Shown: piece after piece, positions 32,723-41,240 of the stretch | Layout of the letters: each line of letters opens with the position of its first letter | Numbering within the stretch: the stretch's first letter is position 1 | From: DSWT01 sp036845725 | GTDB taxonomy: Bacteria; Chloroflexota; Anaerolineae; B4-G1; SLSP01 | Assembly (NCBI GenBank): GCA_036845725.1 | Contig: DAIUDK010000002.1 | Coordinates: 1 to 64,000 of the forward strand | Direction of reading: 5' to 3' | Length of the DNA stretch: 64,000 bases | Program-made: the position numbers and the translations under genes | Notes under the pieces: generated by a model | The model's database searches: none | What the model saw: only the letters and a program-made list of their open reading frames with translations | Told to the model about the DNA's origin: nothing

Positions 32723-33996
32723 ATCAGCGCCAACTCGATCACCGGCACGACCACGTCCGGCTGCTTGACCGGGAGCTCCAATACGAGAACGTCATCACCG
32801 ATCTGCAATTGACTTGCCGACCACTCCGTGGGCTTCAACGCAACCTCGCTGCCATCGTGGAGGAAACGGGCGTAGCTCACTTTGCCCGCCAGTTCCGGGA
32901 CAATCAGGTGCTTGAAAGGCCAGGCGAACACGTGAATGTAGAGCTTGTCGCCGTTCTGCGTCAAACGGCAATCCAGTGGTGCGGGATAATCACTCTGCGT
33001 GCAGCCGTAGATTGCCTCGCCGTGCAGAGCCATCCAGTCACGATAGATCGCCAACGCATCCAGCGCGCGCGGGTCGAACGTCCCCAATGAGGTGGGTCCG
33101 ACGTTCATCAGCAGGTTGCCGCCGCAGGCCACGGTGTTGACCAACATGCGGATGAGTTGGCCTTCGTTTTTCCAGCTCGCCTCATCTCTATGATATCCCC
33201 AACTCCCACTGAACGTCTGACATGCCTCCCATACCACCGGTTCACCATCCACCTTGACCCATTCCAGCGGCTGCACCTGCTCCGGCGTGTAGATGTCCGC
33301 CGCAACGGGTAAATCCAGCCGGTTGTTGAGGATAATGTGAGGCTTCAGCTCGCGGATTAGCGCGTACAGTTTCTCGCTCTCCCAGTCGTCGCGCCCCTTG
33401 CCCGGCAGACCGTTGTAATCGCGCCCCGGATAAGAGAAGTCGCACCACAGGATGTCGGGATCGAACTGCGTGATCAGTTCGCGCACCTGGTTACGCATAT
33501 ATTCGGCGTAGCGCTTCATATCGCGCCCCTCGTTGAGTTTGGCGACATCCGGGTGATCGCGCAGCGGGTGGAAAACGTCGATGAGAAAGTCCGGGTGATG
33601 CCAGTCGAGGAGCGAGTAGTAGAAGCCGATGCGCAGCCCCTCAGCGCGGAACGCTTCCACAAAAGGTACGATCAGGTCTTTGCCGTAGGGTGTGTTCGTG
33701 GCTTTGTAATCCGTGTAGGCTGAATCCCACAGGCAGAAGCCCTCGTGATGTTTGGAGGTGAGGACAACGTACTTCATCCCCGCCTCGCGCGCGGCTTTAG
33801 CCCATTTCGTGGGGTCGTACATCGTCGGATTGAAGCGCTCGAAGTAGCGGCAGTAATCCTCCGGGGGAATTTGCTCCTGCGACTGGACCCACTCGTGGCG
33901 CGAAGGGAGCGCATACAGCCCCCAGTGGATGAACATGCCGAAACGGTCGTGGATGAACCACGTGGTGTCACCTTGGGTCGGTTTTGGTTTTGGCAT
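32719..33996 (-). CDS. Alpha-L-fucosidase, glycoside hydrolase family 29
   Basis: The 425-residue enzyme starts MPKPKPTQGDTTWFIHDRFGMFIHWGLYALPSRHEWV, the typical GH29 N-terminus. Family motifs include YVVLTSKHHEGFCLWDS, IGFYYSLLDWHHPDF and the nucleophile region DILWCDFSYPG. It hydrolyses alpha-linked L-fucose from glycans; no signal peptide is seen, so it probably works in the cytoplasm on imported oligosaccharides. The ATG at 33996 is preceded by AAGGAGA. It is the first gene of the glycan-use cluster (GH29, aminotransferase, isomerases, GH2), which gives the cluster a plausible fucosylated substrate. No transporter is present in the window. Confidence 0.93.
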   Translation of the reverse strand: MPKPKPTQGDTTWFIHDRFGMFIHWGLYALPSRHEWVQSQEQIPPEDYCRYFERFNPTMYDPTKWAKAAREAGMKYVVLTSKHHEGFCLWDSAYTDYKATNTPYGKDLIVPFVEAFRAEGLRIGFYYSLLDWHHPDFLIDVFHPLRDHPDVAKLNEGRDMKRYAEYMRNQVRELITQFDPDILWCDFSYPGRDYNGLPGKGRDDWESEKLYALIRELKPHIILNNRLDLPVAADIYTPEQVQPLEWVKVDGEPVVWEACQTFSGSWGYHRDEASWKNEGQLIRMLVNTVACGGNLLMNVGPTSLGTFDPRALDALAIYRDWMALHGEAIYGCTQSDYPAPLDCRLTQNGDKLYIHVFAWPFKHLIVPELAGKVSYARFLHDGSEVALKPTEWSASQLQIGDDVLVLELPVKQPDVVVPVIELALI

Positions 33997-34140
33997 AGGT
34001 CTTCTCCTTATCCCTGTAGATTTTGAGCGTGCTGGAGCACATGTAGCTCTCAACAACCGAACGTCCGCTTATGAACAGTGGAATTATACTCTCGCCCCTG
34101 TCGAACGCAATAAGGGAAGTAATAGCGCCAATCACACCCT

Positions 34141-34168
34141 CCAACGGATTCAACGGAATGTAACGGAT
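34141..34168 (+). repeat. AACGGAT word tract before a short plus-strand gene
   Basis: CAACGGATTCAACGGAATG followed by TAACGGAT repeats an AACGGA word three times, ending at the ATG of the next gene. It belongs to the same family as the tracts near 4199, 10698 and 44000. Confidence 0.55.
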
Positions 34169-34717
34169 ATGAGTACGCGGCTCAGTTCCGAGGTCGCCAT
34201 CCTGAGTGTAGAGTACCTTTTCCTCCATACCTGGGGCTGGGAGACGTGGGATGGGCGCGCCTGCTGGCTCACCGAGGACGAGATTGCCCACGGGCGGCAG
34301 TATGCGACCGGGGAAGAACTCTATGATGCCGGTATTAGCTATTCGTTGCGGGCAGTCCACGACGGTCTGCGCGAGGCGTTGGCACAGGGGTTACTGGTTT
34401 GGCGGGAAAATGCGCGTCGGAACGCGGGTCAGAACGCGCGGCAGAACGCGTGTCAGAACGTGCGGCAATATGCGCTGTATCTGCAAGGGATGGTGATCGG
34501 CGACGCGGGCGAGTTCTGTGGCTGGGACACGTCAACACCCACGCCTGACAGCGGGACAGAGCCGTTGTCATCCCCCCAGCCTGACCCGGTCGCCTTGCCG
34601 CCACAAGTCCCAGTGCTCACGCAGCACATCACAGCGCTGCTTGAGGCGCTGTCCGCCGCCGGAATCGCACTGCCGCCGGTGTTCGGCGCGGAAGAAGGAC
34701 GACACAAAGACGGGTGA
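34169..34717 (+). CDS. Hypothetical winged-helix-like protein, first part of a frameshifted gene
   Basis: The 182-codon frame starts at ATG 34169 and has a well-formed N-terminal part (SSEVAILSVEYLFLHTWGWETWDGRACWLTEDEIAHGRQ ... SYSLRAVHDGLREALAQGLLVWRE) that resembles winged-helix DNA-binding proteins of phage or plasmid type, where REALAQGLLV is a wing-side helix. A short repetitive stretch (ARRNAGQNARQNACQNVRQ) and a Pro/Thr-rich linker follow. The frame then stops at TGA (34715-34717), while the +1 frame continues with conserved-looking protein (see the next entry). It lies directly upstream of the CRISPR array. No known name can be given. Confidence 0.5.
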   Translation: MSTRLSSEVAILSVEYLFLHTWGWETWDGRACWLTEDEIAHGRQYATGEELYDAGISYSLRAVHDGLREALAQGLLVWRENARRNAGQNARQNACQNVRQYALYLQGMVIGDAGEFCGWDTSTPTPDSGTEPLSSPQPDPVALPPQVPVLTQHITALLEALSAAGIALPPVFGAEEGRHKDG

Positions 34718-35069
34718 TGATGCTGAAGTTGCACTTCCTGAGGATATTCAGCGTGCGTTAGCGCAGATCGGCTTTCACCGCACGCGCAAAGGCGTGCGTG
34801 AAGTCCAGGCCTTGTATGCCGCAGACCCGGCTTATGTCCGGCAATGGCTGATGCACCTGGCCCACACGCGGGCCGGCGATCCACGTGCGGCGGGATTCTT
34901 CCGGCAGGTAGTGCTACGCGAGCGTGCACCGTTCGCCGGGACGGGCGGGGAGGCAGGGCGTGCCGACTGCCCTGAATGTCACGGGGCCGGCGTGGTGCTG
35001 GATGATCGTAGGGAGCGCGCAGTGCGCTGTCCGGTGTGTCAACCGGGGAGCAGGTGTAGCGCCAGGTAG
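34692..35069 (+). pseudogene. Frame-shifted C-terminal part with a zinc-ribbon-like motif
   Basis: After the stop of the previous frame, another frame reads KKDDTKTGDDAEVALPEDIQ, then LAQIGFHRTRKGVREVQALYAADPAYVRQWLMHLAH and ends with CPECHGAGVVLDD ... CPVCQPG, a DnaJ-like zinc ribbon of four cysteines. There is no plausible start codon of its own. A one-base change near 34690-34715 would join it to the gene at 34169, giving a protein of about 300 residues. It is thus a frameshifted gene or a sequence error. Confidence 0.5.
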
Positions 35070-35090
35070 TGAAAAGCCCGCATCGTTATT

Positions 35091-35118
35091 TTGACAAGTT
35101 CCAGAAATATCATACTAT
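35091..35118 (+). promoter_or_regulatory. Sigma-70-type promoter in the CRISPR leader
   Basis: TTGACA (35091-35096) and TACTAT (35113-35118) are separated by 16 bases, about 55 bases before the first repeat. It would drive transcription into the array. The sequence is close to the promoter at 36068-36095 before the amylase gene. Confidence 0.7.
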
Positions 35119-35174
35119 TAAGACAAACGCGTGACTAAAATCGGGTGGAAGATGTTTTTTCAAGCCAAAATCGG

Positions 35175-35732
35175 GTCAGAGAGGCTTTAATCCCCGCAAG
35201 GGGTCGGAAACACGTCTCCCACGGCAACCAGGACAGATCCCATTTCGTGTCAGAGAGGCTTTAATCCCCGTGAGGGGTCGGAAACACGTTCCCCGCGAGG
35301 GGGCTCTGGCAGAAAGCCATTGGTCAGAGAGGCTTTAATCCCCGTAAGGGGTCGGAAACTTACCGGAACAGGCTGTTGAACTTCACTAACAAGTTCAAGT
35401 CAGAGAGGCTTTAATCCCCGTGAGGGGTCGGAAACCAGATAAACGGCTGCGTGATTTCCGGCGGCATATGCGTGGGTCAGAGAGGCTTTAATCCCCGTAA
35501 GGGATTGGAAACTCTAGCCACCCACTGCCGAGCGTATGCGCCTCTGTGCCGTCAGAGAGGCTTTAATCCCCGTAAGGGGTCGGAAACTCACACACCAGGT
35601 ACTCGGTGGCTGTAGTAGCTCCCCATGTCAGAGAGGCTTTAATCCCCGTAAGGGGTCGGAAACCCGTAGTATGACGCCAGGGTCACGGTGGCAGTTTGCG
35701 TCAGAGAGGCTTTAATCCCCGTAAGGGGTCGG
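35175..35732 (+). CRISPR. CRISPR array, 8 repeats and 7 spacers, no cas genes in the window
   Basis: A 37-base repeat, beginning GTCAGAGAGGCTTTAAT and ending GGTCGGAAAC, starts at 35175, 35249, 35323, 35399, 35476, 35551, 35627 and 35700. Spacers are 36-40 bases. The last copy lacks its final bases (ends 35732), which marks the distal end, so the leader is on the left, where a TTGACA/TACTAT promoter lies. The core CCCC-loop-GGGG forms a hairpin with loops GCAA, GTGA or GTAA. The GGAAAC 3' end resembles repeats of type I-D/III systems (inference). No cas gene occurs within 64 kb, so the array depends on Cas proteins in trans or is an isolated relic. Confidence 0.95.
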
Positions 35733-35805
35733 TGTCAAATGCCGCCCGTGATGGGCTACTTATAGTCGGGTGATGTGGGCCACTCGTGTGCGGGTTGAGG
35801 CAACA

Positions 35806-35837
35806 AAAACGGCCCCTCACTCTTGAGGGGCCGTTTT
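35806..35837. terminator. Perfect hairpin, probably a bidirectional terminator
   Basis: A 14-bp perfect stem (AAAACGGCCCCTCA with TGAGGGGCCGTTTT) around a 4-base loop lies between the CRISPR array and the short minus-strand gene. T-rich tails are present on both sides. It can end the array transcript and the gene coming from the right. Confidence 0.8.
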
Positions 35838-35854
35838 CGTTGACCGCTATCCTT

Positions 35855-36055
35855 CTAGGCGTATTGTTTCGGCGCTTTACCGCGGCGTTCCAGGACGCGC
35901 GGCGCCTGCGACATTGCAGAATCGGTATCCACGGTTTCGAGCGTGACCTCGAATTCCCATTGATCCGTTAAATCGAACAGAAAGGTCAGCGTTTGCCCTA
36001 CCATCAAAGGGACCTCGCCGACGCGCACATCACAGGTCCCCGGGCCTTCGGCCAA
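35855..36055 (-). pseudogene. C-terminal fragment of a plasmid pRiA4b ORF-3-like protein
   Basis: The 66 codons contain GQTLTFLFDLTDQWEFEVTLE and end PRVLERRGKAPKQYA, the typical C-terminus of the pRiA4b ORF-3 family (function unknown). The N-terminal half of the family domain is absent. The only start-like codon is a TTG at 36055, and just upstream lies the plus-strand amylase promoter. It is a truncated remnant ending at the hairpin at 35806. Confidence 0.55.
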
Positions 36056-36067
36056 AAGCGTATGATT

Positions 36068-36095
36068 TTGACAGGTTCCTGAAACACTATACTAT
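36068..36095 (+). promoter_or_regulatory. Sigma-70-type promoter of the GH13 amylase gene
   Basis: TTGACA (36068-36073) and TACTAT (36090-36095) are 16 bases apart, 44 bases before the amylase ATG. The 16-base spacer agrees with that of the CRISPR-leader promoter at 11 positions, and the bases before the -35 also match, which suggests duplication. Confidence 0.7.
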
Positions 36096-36138
36096 GATCC
36101 CACAACACGATAAGGAGAACTCATTAAGGAGATCAACG

Positions 36139-38088
36139 ATGAAACGCACCGAAACGATAGGACAGCTTCTTGCACGTCTGGGGCTGCTGGTGGCCCTGTT
36201 GAGTGGGTTCGCGACCGGTTGGGTACGCCCCGCGCCGGTGCTGGCGGACGATTGCAACATTCAATGGGACCCGGTGCGTCACGACACCTTCGACGCCGCC
36301 TACCGTTCACCCGGCGGGCCGGTGGCGCCAGGGACGACGGTCAAGCTGCGCCTGCGGGTAGGACAGAGCGACATCACCGGCGCGCGCGTGCGGGTGTGGG
36401 ATGATCGCACCAACACGGAGACCTATTACGATATGGCCTTGGACGGCAGCTTCCACACCGATCCCACGTACGATTGGTGGTTTGCGGATATTCCGGTTGG
36501 AACGCAGACCACCGTGCTCTATTACTTCTTCGAAATCAACGATGGCGGCGCTTGTTCTGCCGATCAGGATTTCTACACAGACGACGACCCCACATTCTAC
36601 GGCGGCGGGTATGGCGCGATGAGCGACGGCTACAATGACAGCAAAAGCTTCCAAATCACTGTGTACGATCCCGCCTTTGCCGTGCCGGAGTGGATGCAAG
36701 GCGGCGTGGTCTACCAGGTTTTCCCCGATCGCTTCCGCGATGGCGATGCGACCAACAATCCTCCCGCCGGGCGCTTTTCGTACGACACCAGCGGGACGAT
36801 TGTGCGTTCCAACGATGCCGAAGGCCACTGGAACAGCGTTGTTTGCGATCCACGCAGCACCTATTCGCCAGTGTGCGCCGATAAGTACGGTGACAATTTC
36901 TACGGCGGCGACCTGGCGGGTGTCACCGAGAAAATCAACGCCGGCTACTTCGACGCCCTCGGCGTGAGCGTGCTCTATCTGAACCCGATCTTCTTCTCGC
37001 CCTCCAATCACAAGTACGATACGGCGGATTATCTGCTGATCGATCCTGATTTCGGCACATTCGCCGATTTCCAGGCGCTGACGGCAGCGGCCCACGCACA
37101 CGGGATGAAGGTGATCCTCGACGGCGTCTTCAACCATACCTCGTCGGATAGCCGGTACTTTGACCGCTACAAGCGCTTCGACGCCAACGGTGTGCTCACC
37201 AGTACCGTCGAAGGCGCGGACGACAACACCGGCGCGTGCGAAAGCCCGAATTCCACTTACCGCAATTGGTTCTACATCCCCGATGCGCTCGGTACGCCCG
37301 CTACCGGAGCCACAGACCGCTGCGACGCCAGCGACGCTGATGATCCGGGCGGCGCGTGGGATCAGACCTACACGGCCTGGTGGGGATATGGCTCATTGCC
37401 CAAGCTCAATGCCAACAGTGCCGAGGTGCGCGATCTCATCTGGGATGACGAACTGAACTCCGTCGGCCCCTACTGGACCTACCACGGCGCGGACGGTTGG
37501 CGCTTCGACGTGGGCGACGACGTAGACCCCGGGCTGACGGCCGATTTGACCAACAACTACTGGGAAGGCTTCCGCGCTGCCGTGCGCGACGCGGACGTGA
37601 CCGGCAAGGACGACGCCTTGATGCTGGGCGAGTTGTGGGGCGATGCCTCCGGGTTCTTGCTGGGCAATGAGTGGGACAGCGTGATGAATTATCGCTTCCG
37701 CTCGACGGTGCTCGGCTGGCTGTTCACCGGCTGCTCCGGCGACGGTTGCACCGATGGCACCCTGTTTGAAGATAATGACAGCAACAGCGGCAGTTCCAGC
37801 GGCGCGATCAGCTACCTCAGCCCGTCGCTGTTCAACGCCCGCCTGCGTTCCATCGAAGAGGACTACCCGCCGATGGCGTTCCACGCAATGATGAACCTGG
37901 CCGGATCGCACGACACGAACCGTGTGCGCTTCCTGCTCAAGAAGATCAACAATGACAATGACACCGCGGCCCTCCAGCGGATGAAGGAATGGTGGCTGTT
38001 CTCCTTCACCTACGCCGGATCACCGACGTTCTACTACGGCGACGAGATCGCGTTGAGCCACGATGGCGTATGGTACAACAACAAGTAG
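36139..38088 (+). CDS. Secreted alpha-amylase family enzyme (GH13), interrupted by TAG
   Basis: Start ATG 36139 has AAGGAG seven bases upstream. A signal peptide (about 1-36) leads to an N-terminal starch-binding/Ig-like domain (about 40-180) and a GH13 barrel with region I DGVFNH (about 339), region II GWRFDVGDD (nucleophile Asp, about 455), region III GELWG (acid Glu) and region IV SHDTNR. It resembles secreted neopullulanase/cyclomaltodextrinase-type enzymes, acting on starch or pullulan outside the membrane. At 38086-38088 an in-frame TAG follows YYGDEIALSHDGVWYNNK. The same frame then continues with EDDPYNRTPYPWPD, the family's next conserved segment. So the truncated product lacks the last barrel strands and the anchor. 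The true gene probably ended at 38925. Confidence 0.9.
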   Translation: MKRTETIGQLLARLGLLVALLSGFATGWVRPAPVLADDCNIQWDPVRHDTFDAAYRSPGGPVAPGTTVKLRLRVGQSDITGARVRVWDDRTNTETYYDMALDGSFHTDPTYDWWFADIPVGTQTTVLYYFFEINDGGACSADQDFYTDDDPTFYGGGYGAMSDGYNDSKSFQITVYDPAFAVPEWMQGGVVYQVFPDRFRDGDATNNPPAGRFSYDTSGTIVRSNDAEGHWNSVVCDPRSTYSPVCADKYGDNFYGGDLAGVTEKINAGYFDALGVSVLYLNPIFFSPSNHKYDTADYLLIDPDFGTFADFQALTAAAHAHGMKVILDGVFNHTSSDSRYFDRYKRFDANGVLTSTVEGADDNTGACESPNSTYRNWFYIPDALGTPATGATDRCDASDADDPGGAWDQTYTAWWGYGSLPKLNANSAEVRDLIWDDELNSVGPYWTYHGADGWRFDVGDDVDPGLTADLTNNYWEGFRAAVRDADVTGKDDALMLGELWGDASGFLLGNEWDSVMNYRFRSTVLGWLFTGCSGDGCTDGTLFEDNDSNSGSSSGAISYLSPSLFNARLRSIEEDYPPMAFHAMMNLAGSHDTNRVRFLLKKINNDNDTAALQRMKEWWLFSFTYAGSPTFYYGDEIALSHDGVWYNNK

Positions 38089-38925
38089 GAGGATGATCCC
38101 TACAACCGCACCCCCTACCCCTGGCCCGACGCGACCGGCAGCGCCTACACCCCCGTCACCGACACGCTGGCCTTTGCGCGCAAGATGGCCAGCATCCGCT
38201 GGAGCTACCCCGCGTTGCAATCCGGCGATGTGCAGCACGGCCTCGTGATCGATGATGTCGACCAGCTCTACGGCTTCGCCCGCACCACCAGCAGCCAGAC
38301 CGCGTTCATCGTCCTCAACCGGGATGGCGACCAGCATACCGTCAACCTCACCGGTTTGAACACCGCGCCCTACAACCTCACAAATGGCACAGTGCTGGTC
38401 GATGTGATTGAGGGCAATGTGTACACAGTCGCCGACGGCGGTGCGAGTGTGCCTGTCAATGCGACCTGGGGCGTCGTGCTGTTGGAGCAGAACAAAATCG
38501 ACATTCCGGCCATGCCGGTGGTCACCTACGCAGAGAGCACCGGGCCAGACCTGCTGAGTTGGCCGGCGGTGATCACCGACACTACCGGCGCGCGCGAGTT
38601 GGCGCTCGCTTACACCATTCACAGCGGCAGCGCTCCCGACTTTACGCCAGACCCCAGCAACCAGATCGGCGCGGTGACACTGCCTGATTTCGGCGCTCCC
38701 AACGGCGTGTTGACCTTCACCACGACCAACCCCGCCAGCGGGACGTATTATCAGGTCTGCGCCTACAACGCTGCCGGACGATCTTCGTGCGGTGTCTCCG
38801 CTCCCACCGCCGTCACGTTCACCGGCGCGCATCCAGACCCAACGCTCTGGCAATTCGGCGCGCTGCTGGCGCTGGGCGGAATCCTGGGGATCGCCATCCT
38901 TGTGCGGCGGAAAGCATTGTGGTGA
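38089..38925 (+). pseudogene. C-terminal part of the GH13 amylase after the in-frame TAG
   Basis: The frame continues without shift after the TAG: DDPYNRTPYPWP, then the rest of the barrel (LAFARKMASIRWSYPAL), the GH13 C-terminal beta domain (LYGFARTTSSQTAFIVLNRDGD), a fibronectin-like domain and a final membrane helix (WQFGALLALGGILGIAILVRR). An ATG at 38185 could start it, but no ribosome-binding site is seen. It is the anchored end of the interrupted enzyme. Confidence 0.7.
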
Positions 38926-38929
38926 ATTC

Positions 38930-39928
38930 CTAACCCACACCACCTTCGTCAATCTGGCGATGACGCGAGCAACCTGCCGCCGTGACCATCCAAATCACGG
39001 CGGGGAGTTTAAAAACTAACCATAAAAGAAGCATCACTTTGTCTGATAACGAGCATCCGCGTGCATACATCGCCGGTTGGCGGGATTTCGACGTAGCGGT
39101 TGGCGGAGGTGGGCGATGTGGGAGATACTGCGTTTTTTCAAAGGCGGCGAAAATGGATTCGGTCACATCAATGATCTGCGTGTAGAGCGTGACATCGCGT
39201 AGATGCTGCAAGATAGCGAAACGACCCTCCGCTGTGAGCCACTGCTCCATCAACGCTTCCACCGAGTCACCCAGGGATGGTGCGACGGTTGCCAACAGTT
39301 CCGCTGCCCGCGCAAACATCGCCCCTTGCGCCTGTACCCCAGCCGATCCAGGGAATGGCTCGTTCATAATGTCGTAGCCGATGACGGCAGGTTCTTCCGC
39401 ATAGCGCTGTGCTAGGTGCGCCCACATCCGCGCGTAGTGGTCTTGCAGACCGATGCCATCGGGCGCGAGCGCGTTCGACCAGAAGTTGTCGAGCGCCACC
39501 TGTACCGCCGGACTGGTGAAGTAGGCATCGCTCCACACGCCGCCCAGATCCACGTGCGGCGCGCCGTCCGTCAACGTCGCCCATTCCGGCGCGCCGTCGG
39601 AATACAGGACACTGTACAAATCCTGGTGCATATCCAGGAAGACGAGTAGCCCAGCTTCCCGCGCCCACGCGATGTGCTGATCGAGCCGCGCGAGATAAGC
39701 TTCATCGTAGACGCCCGGCTCCGGCTCCAACCCATCCCAAATCACGCCAAAGCGGACGACGTTGAAGCCCCACTCCCGCAGCGCCGCAAACAACTCCGGC
39801 CCGGTATCGAACAAATATCCCTCGGCAGGGCTTTTATTCACCAGATTGATGCCATGCAGGATGACGTGCCGCTCTTGAGCATCCATAAAGCGCCCATCTC
39901 TAATCCTGATTTTCTGTACCCGACTCAC
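38930..39928 (-). CDS. GH5 glycosidase (endoglycoceramidase-like) with a lost 3' end
   Basis: The GTG at 39928 gives MQERHVI-type start after FMDA and a barrel with LHGINLVNKSPAEGY, GFNVVRFGVIWDGLEP, FLDMHQDLYS and the acid/base motif YDIMNEPFPG (Glu about residue 205). These are the first six strands of a GH5 enzyme similar to endoglycoceramidases. After FAAFEKTQYLP (about 39110) the family sequence stops and about 60 unrelated codons follow (Pro/Thr-rich then hydrophobic), so the strand with the nucleophile Glu is gone. The protein is probably inactive. The unrelated end lies next to the hairpin at 38977-39003. Confidence 0.7.
   Translation of the reverse strand: MSRVQKIRIRDGRFMDAQERHVILHGINLVNKSPAEGYLFDTGPELFAALREWGFNVVRFGVIWDGLEPEPGVYDEAYLARLDQHIAWAREAGLLVFLDMHQDLYSVLYSDGAPEWATLTDGAPHVDLGGVWSDAYFTSPAVQVALDNFWSNALAPDGIGLQDHYARMWAHLAQRYAEEPAVIGYDIMNEPFPGSAGVQAQGAMFARAAELLATVAPSLGDSVEALMEQWLTAEGRFAILQHLRDVTLYTQIIDVTESIFAAFEKTQYLPHRPPPPTATSKSRQPAMYARGCSLSDKVMLLLWLVFKLPAVIWMVTAAGCSRHRQIDEGGVG
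38977..39003. terminator. Hairpin after the amylase remnant
   Basis: CCGCCGTGA pairs with TCACGGCGG around a 9-base loop, followed by GGAGTTTAAAAACT. It lies about 50 bases past the amylase stop on the plus strand and inside the degenerate tail of the minus-strand GH5 gene. T-tail is weak. Confidence 0.45.
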
Positions 39929-39962
39929 CTCAATGCCCTCACTGTTGGCGACGGTTATGCTC

Positions 39963-40384
39963 TCACCACACATACGGTAGCAGCCGGTAACGCACCGTCT
40001 GGGCATATTCTGCATAACCTGGCAGTTCTTGCCTCAACATCCTGTCCTCCAGGTAAGTGCGGACAACCATACCCGCTATACAAAAGACGGAACCCAGTAA
40101 CGCAATGCCTGACCCCACGATGAGGGGAAAACTGACGAAGCCTAACACGCTGCCCAAATAACCAGGATGGCGCACGTAGCGATAGGGGCCGCTGGTCATC
40201 ACCGCGTGGTTGCGGTCTGTTTGGATCCTGACTTCTCTTTCAAAGTGCGGATTGTGCAGCATGGCCCATTGATTCAAGGCACTGGCCACGACATAGGCCA
40301 GAATTCCCACTACGATCCATGGCGCGGGGAGTATGCTCAGATGCAGCCGCCCCACGTCAAAGGCGGCCAGAGCGTACATCAGAT
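39963..40384 (-). CDS. Isoprenylcysteine carboxyl methyltransferase-family protein, cut by a gap
   Basis: The last 140 residues of a polytopic membrane methyltransferase are present: HAVMTSGPYRYVRHPGYLGSVL (SAM-binding RHPxY motif) and LEDRMLRQELPGYAEYAQTVRYRLLPYVW, as in the ICMT/PEMT/NnrU-like family. The N-terminal part is lost in the run of N from 40385. These enzymes methylate lipids or prenylated groups in the membrane; the substrate is unknown. It overlaps nothing and ends 35 bases before the start of the GH5 gene on the same strand. Confidence 0.75.
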
Positions 40385-40484
40385 NNNNNNNNNNNNNNNN
40401 NNNNNNNNNNNNNNNNNNNNNNNNNNNNNNNNNNNNNNNNNNNNNNNNNNNNNNNNNNNNNNNNNNNNNNNNNNNNNNNNNNNN
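40385..40484. other. Scaffold gap of 100 N
   Basis: Exactly 100 ambiguous bases, a usual placeholder for unknown gap length. Both neighbouring genes on the minus strand are truncated here, and the true distance or even adjacency is uncertain. Confidence 0.98.
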
Positions 40485-41217
40485 CTTCAAGGCGTTGATA
40501 GGCTACCGCAAAGCCACTGCTATCGTCAGCCCATTCCAGGAAGGACATAGATAGCGGCGTGACGAAGAACGGACTACTCTTGCTCTCTACGTGCCACAAA
40601 GCGACCGAGCCGTGACTGTAGCCGATTTCCGGTGTAGTTGTCGCAATCCATTGGCCATCAGGAGAAAAGAGGGGTTCACCCGCATTTCGCTCGGCGATTT
40701 GCGTGACCGTTCCGCTGGCCACATCAACGAATCGCAGATCGCCGCCATAAATCGTCTTACCATAGCCACCACACGTAAAAGCAACCTGGGTTGAGTCCGG
40801 CGACCATGCCAGGCCGTACATAAAATAAGCATTCCCCTCAACAGGCCTGAGTAAAGGCATTTCGGTGTGATCGTGTGTATCAATAAGCCAATACACTGGC
40901 CAGGGTGGATATCTTTCAGGGTGATGACCCACCAACACCCAATGGCCGTCCGGGGATATACGAGGGGAAAACCCTTGGGTCAACAGTTGCGCTGCCTCGT
41001 CTTCACGCAGTAACCAGACGGTTTCATCTTGCAGACCGACAACGAGAGAGCCGAACTCGGGTGCAGCATCGGCTGTATCCGTAGCGGAGAGCGAGGGCGT
41101 AGTCTGGTTTGCCGTCTGGCAACCACCAATAGAAACACTCAGCGCGATGAGTAAGCATAGCACAAGAATGAAGCGGTAGGGGACATTTACCAAATGTAAG
41201 ACAGCGCTTCTATCCAT
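40485..41217 (-). CDS. TolB/WD40-like beta-propeller lipoprotein, truncated by the gap
   Basis: The protein has a lipoprotein signal (LIALSVSIGGCQT, lipobox Cys near residue 33), a short linker (residues 34-55), and propeller-like repeats: GFSPRISPDGHWVLVGHH, YGLAWSPDSTQVAFTCGG, EPLFSPDGQWIATTTPE and LEWADDSSGFAVAYQRLE. The SPDGxxI pattern is typical of TolB-type propellers. Its end is unknown because of the N run. It would be anchored at the outer face of the membrane. Role unknown. Confidence 0.75.
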
Positions 41218-41240
41218 CGTTCACCAACTCACGCAGTACA

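Noticed and set aside
35663..35800. Further degenerate CRISPR repeats after 35732
   Set aside because: Sequence past 35732 shows no further copy of the repeat core.
34169..36055. Prophage or integrated plasmid around the CRISPR array
   Set aside because: Only two small genes look phage- or plasmid-like; there is no integrase, structural gene, tRNA insertion site or direct repeat border.
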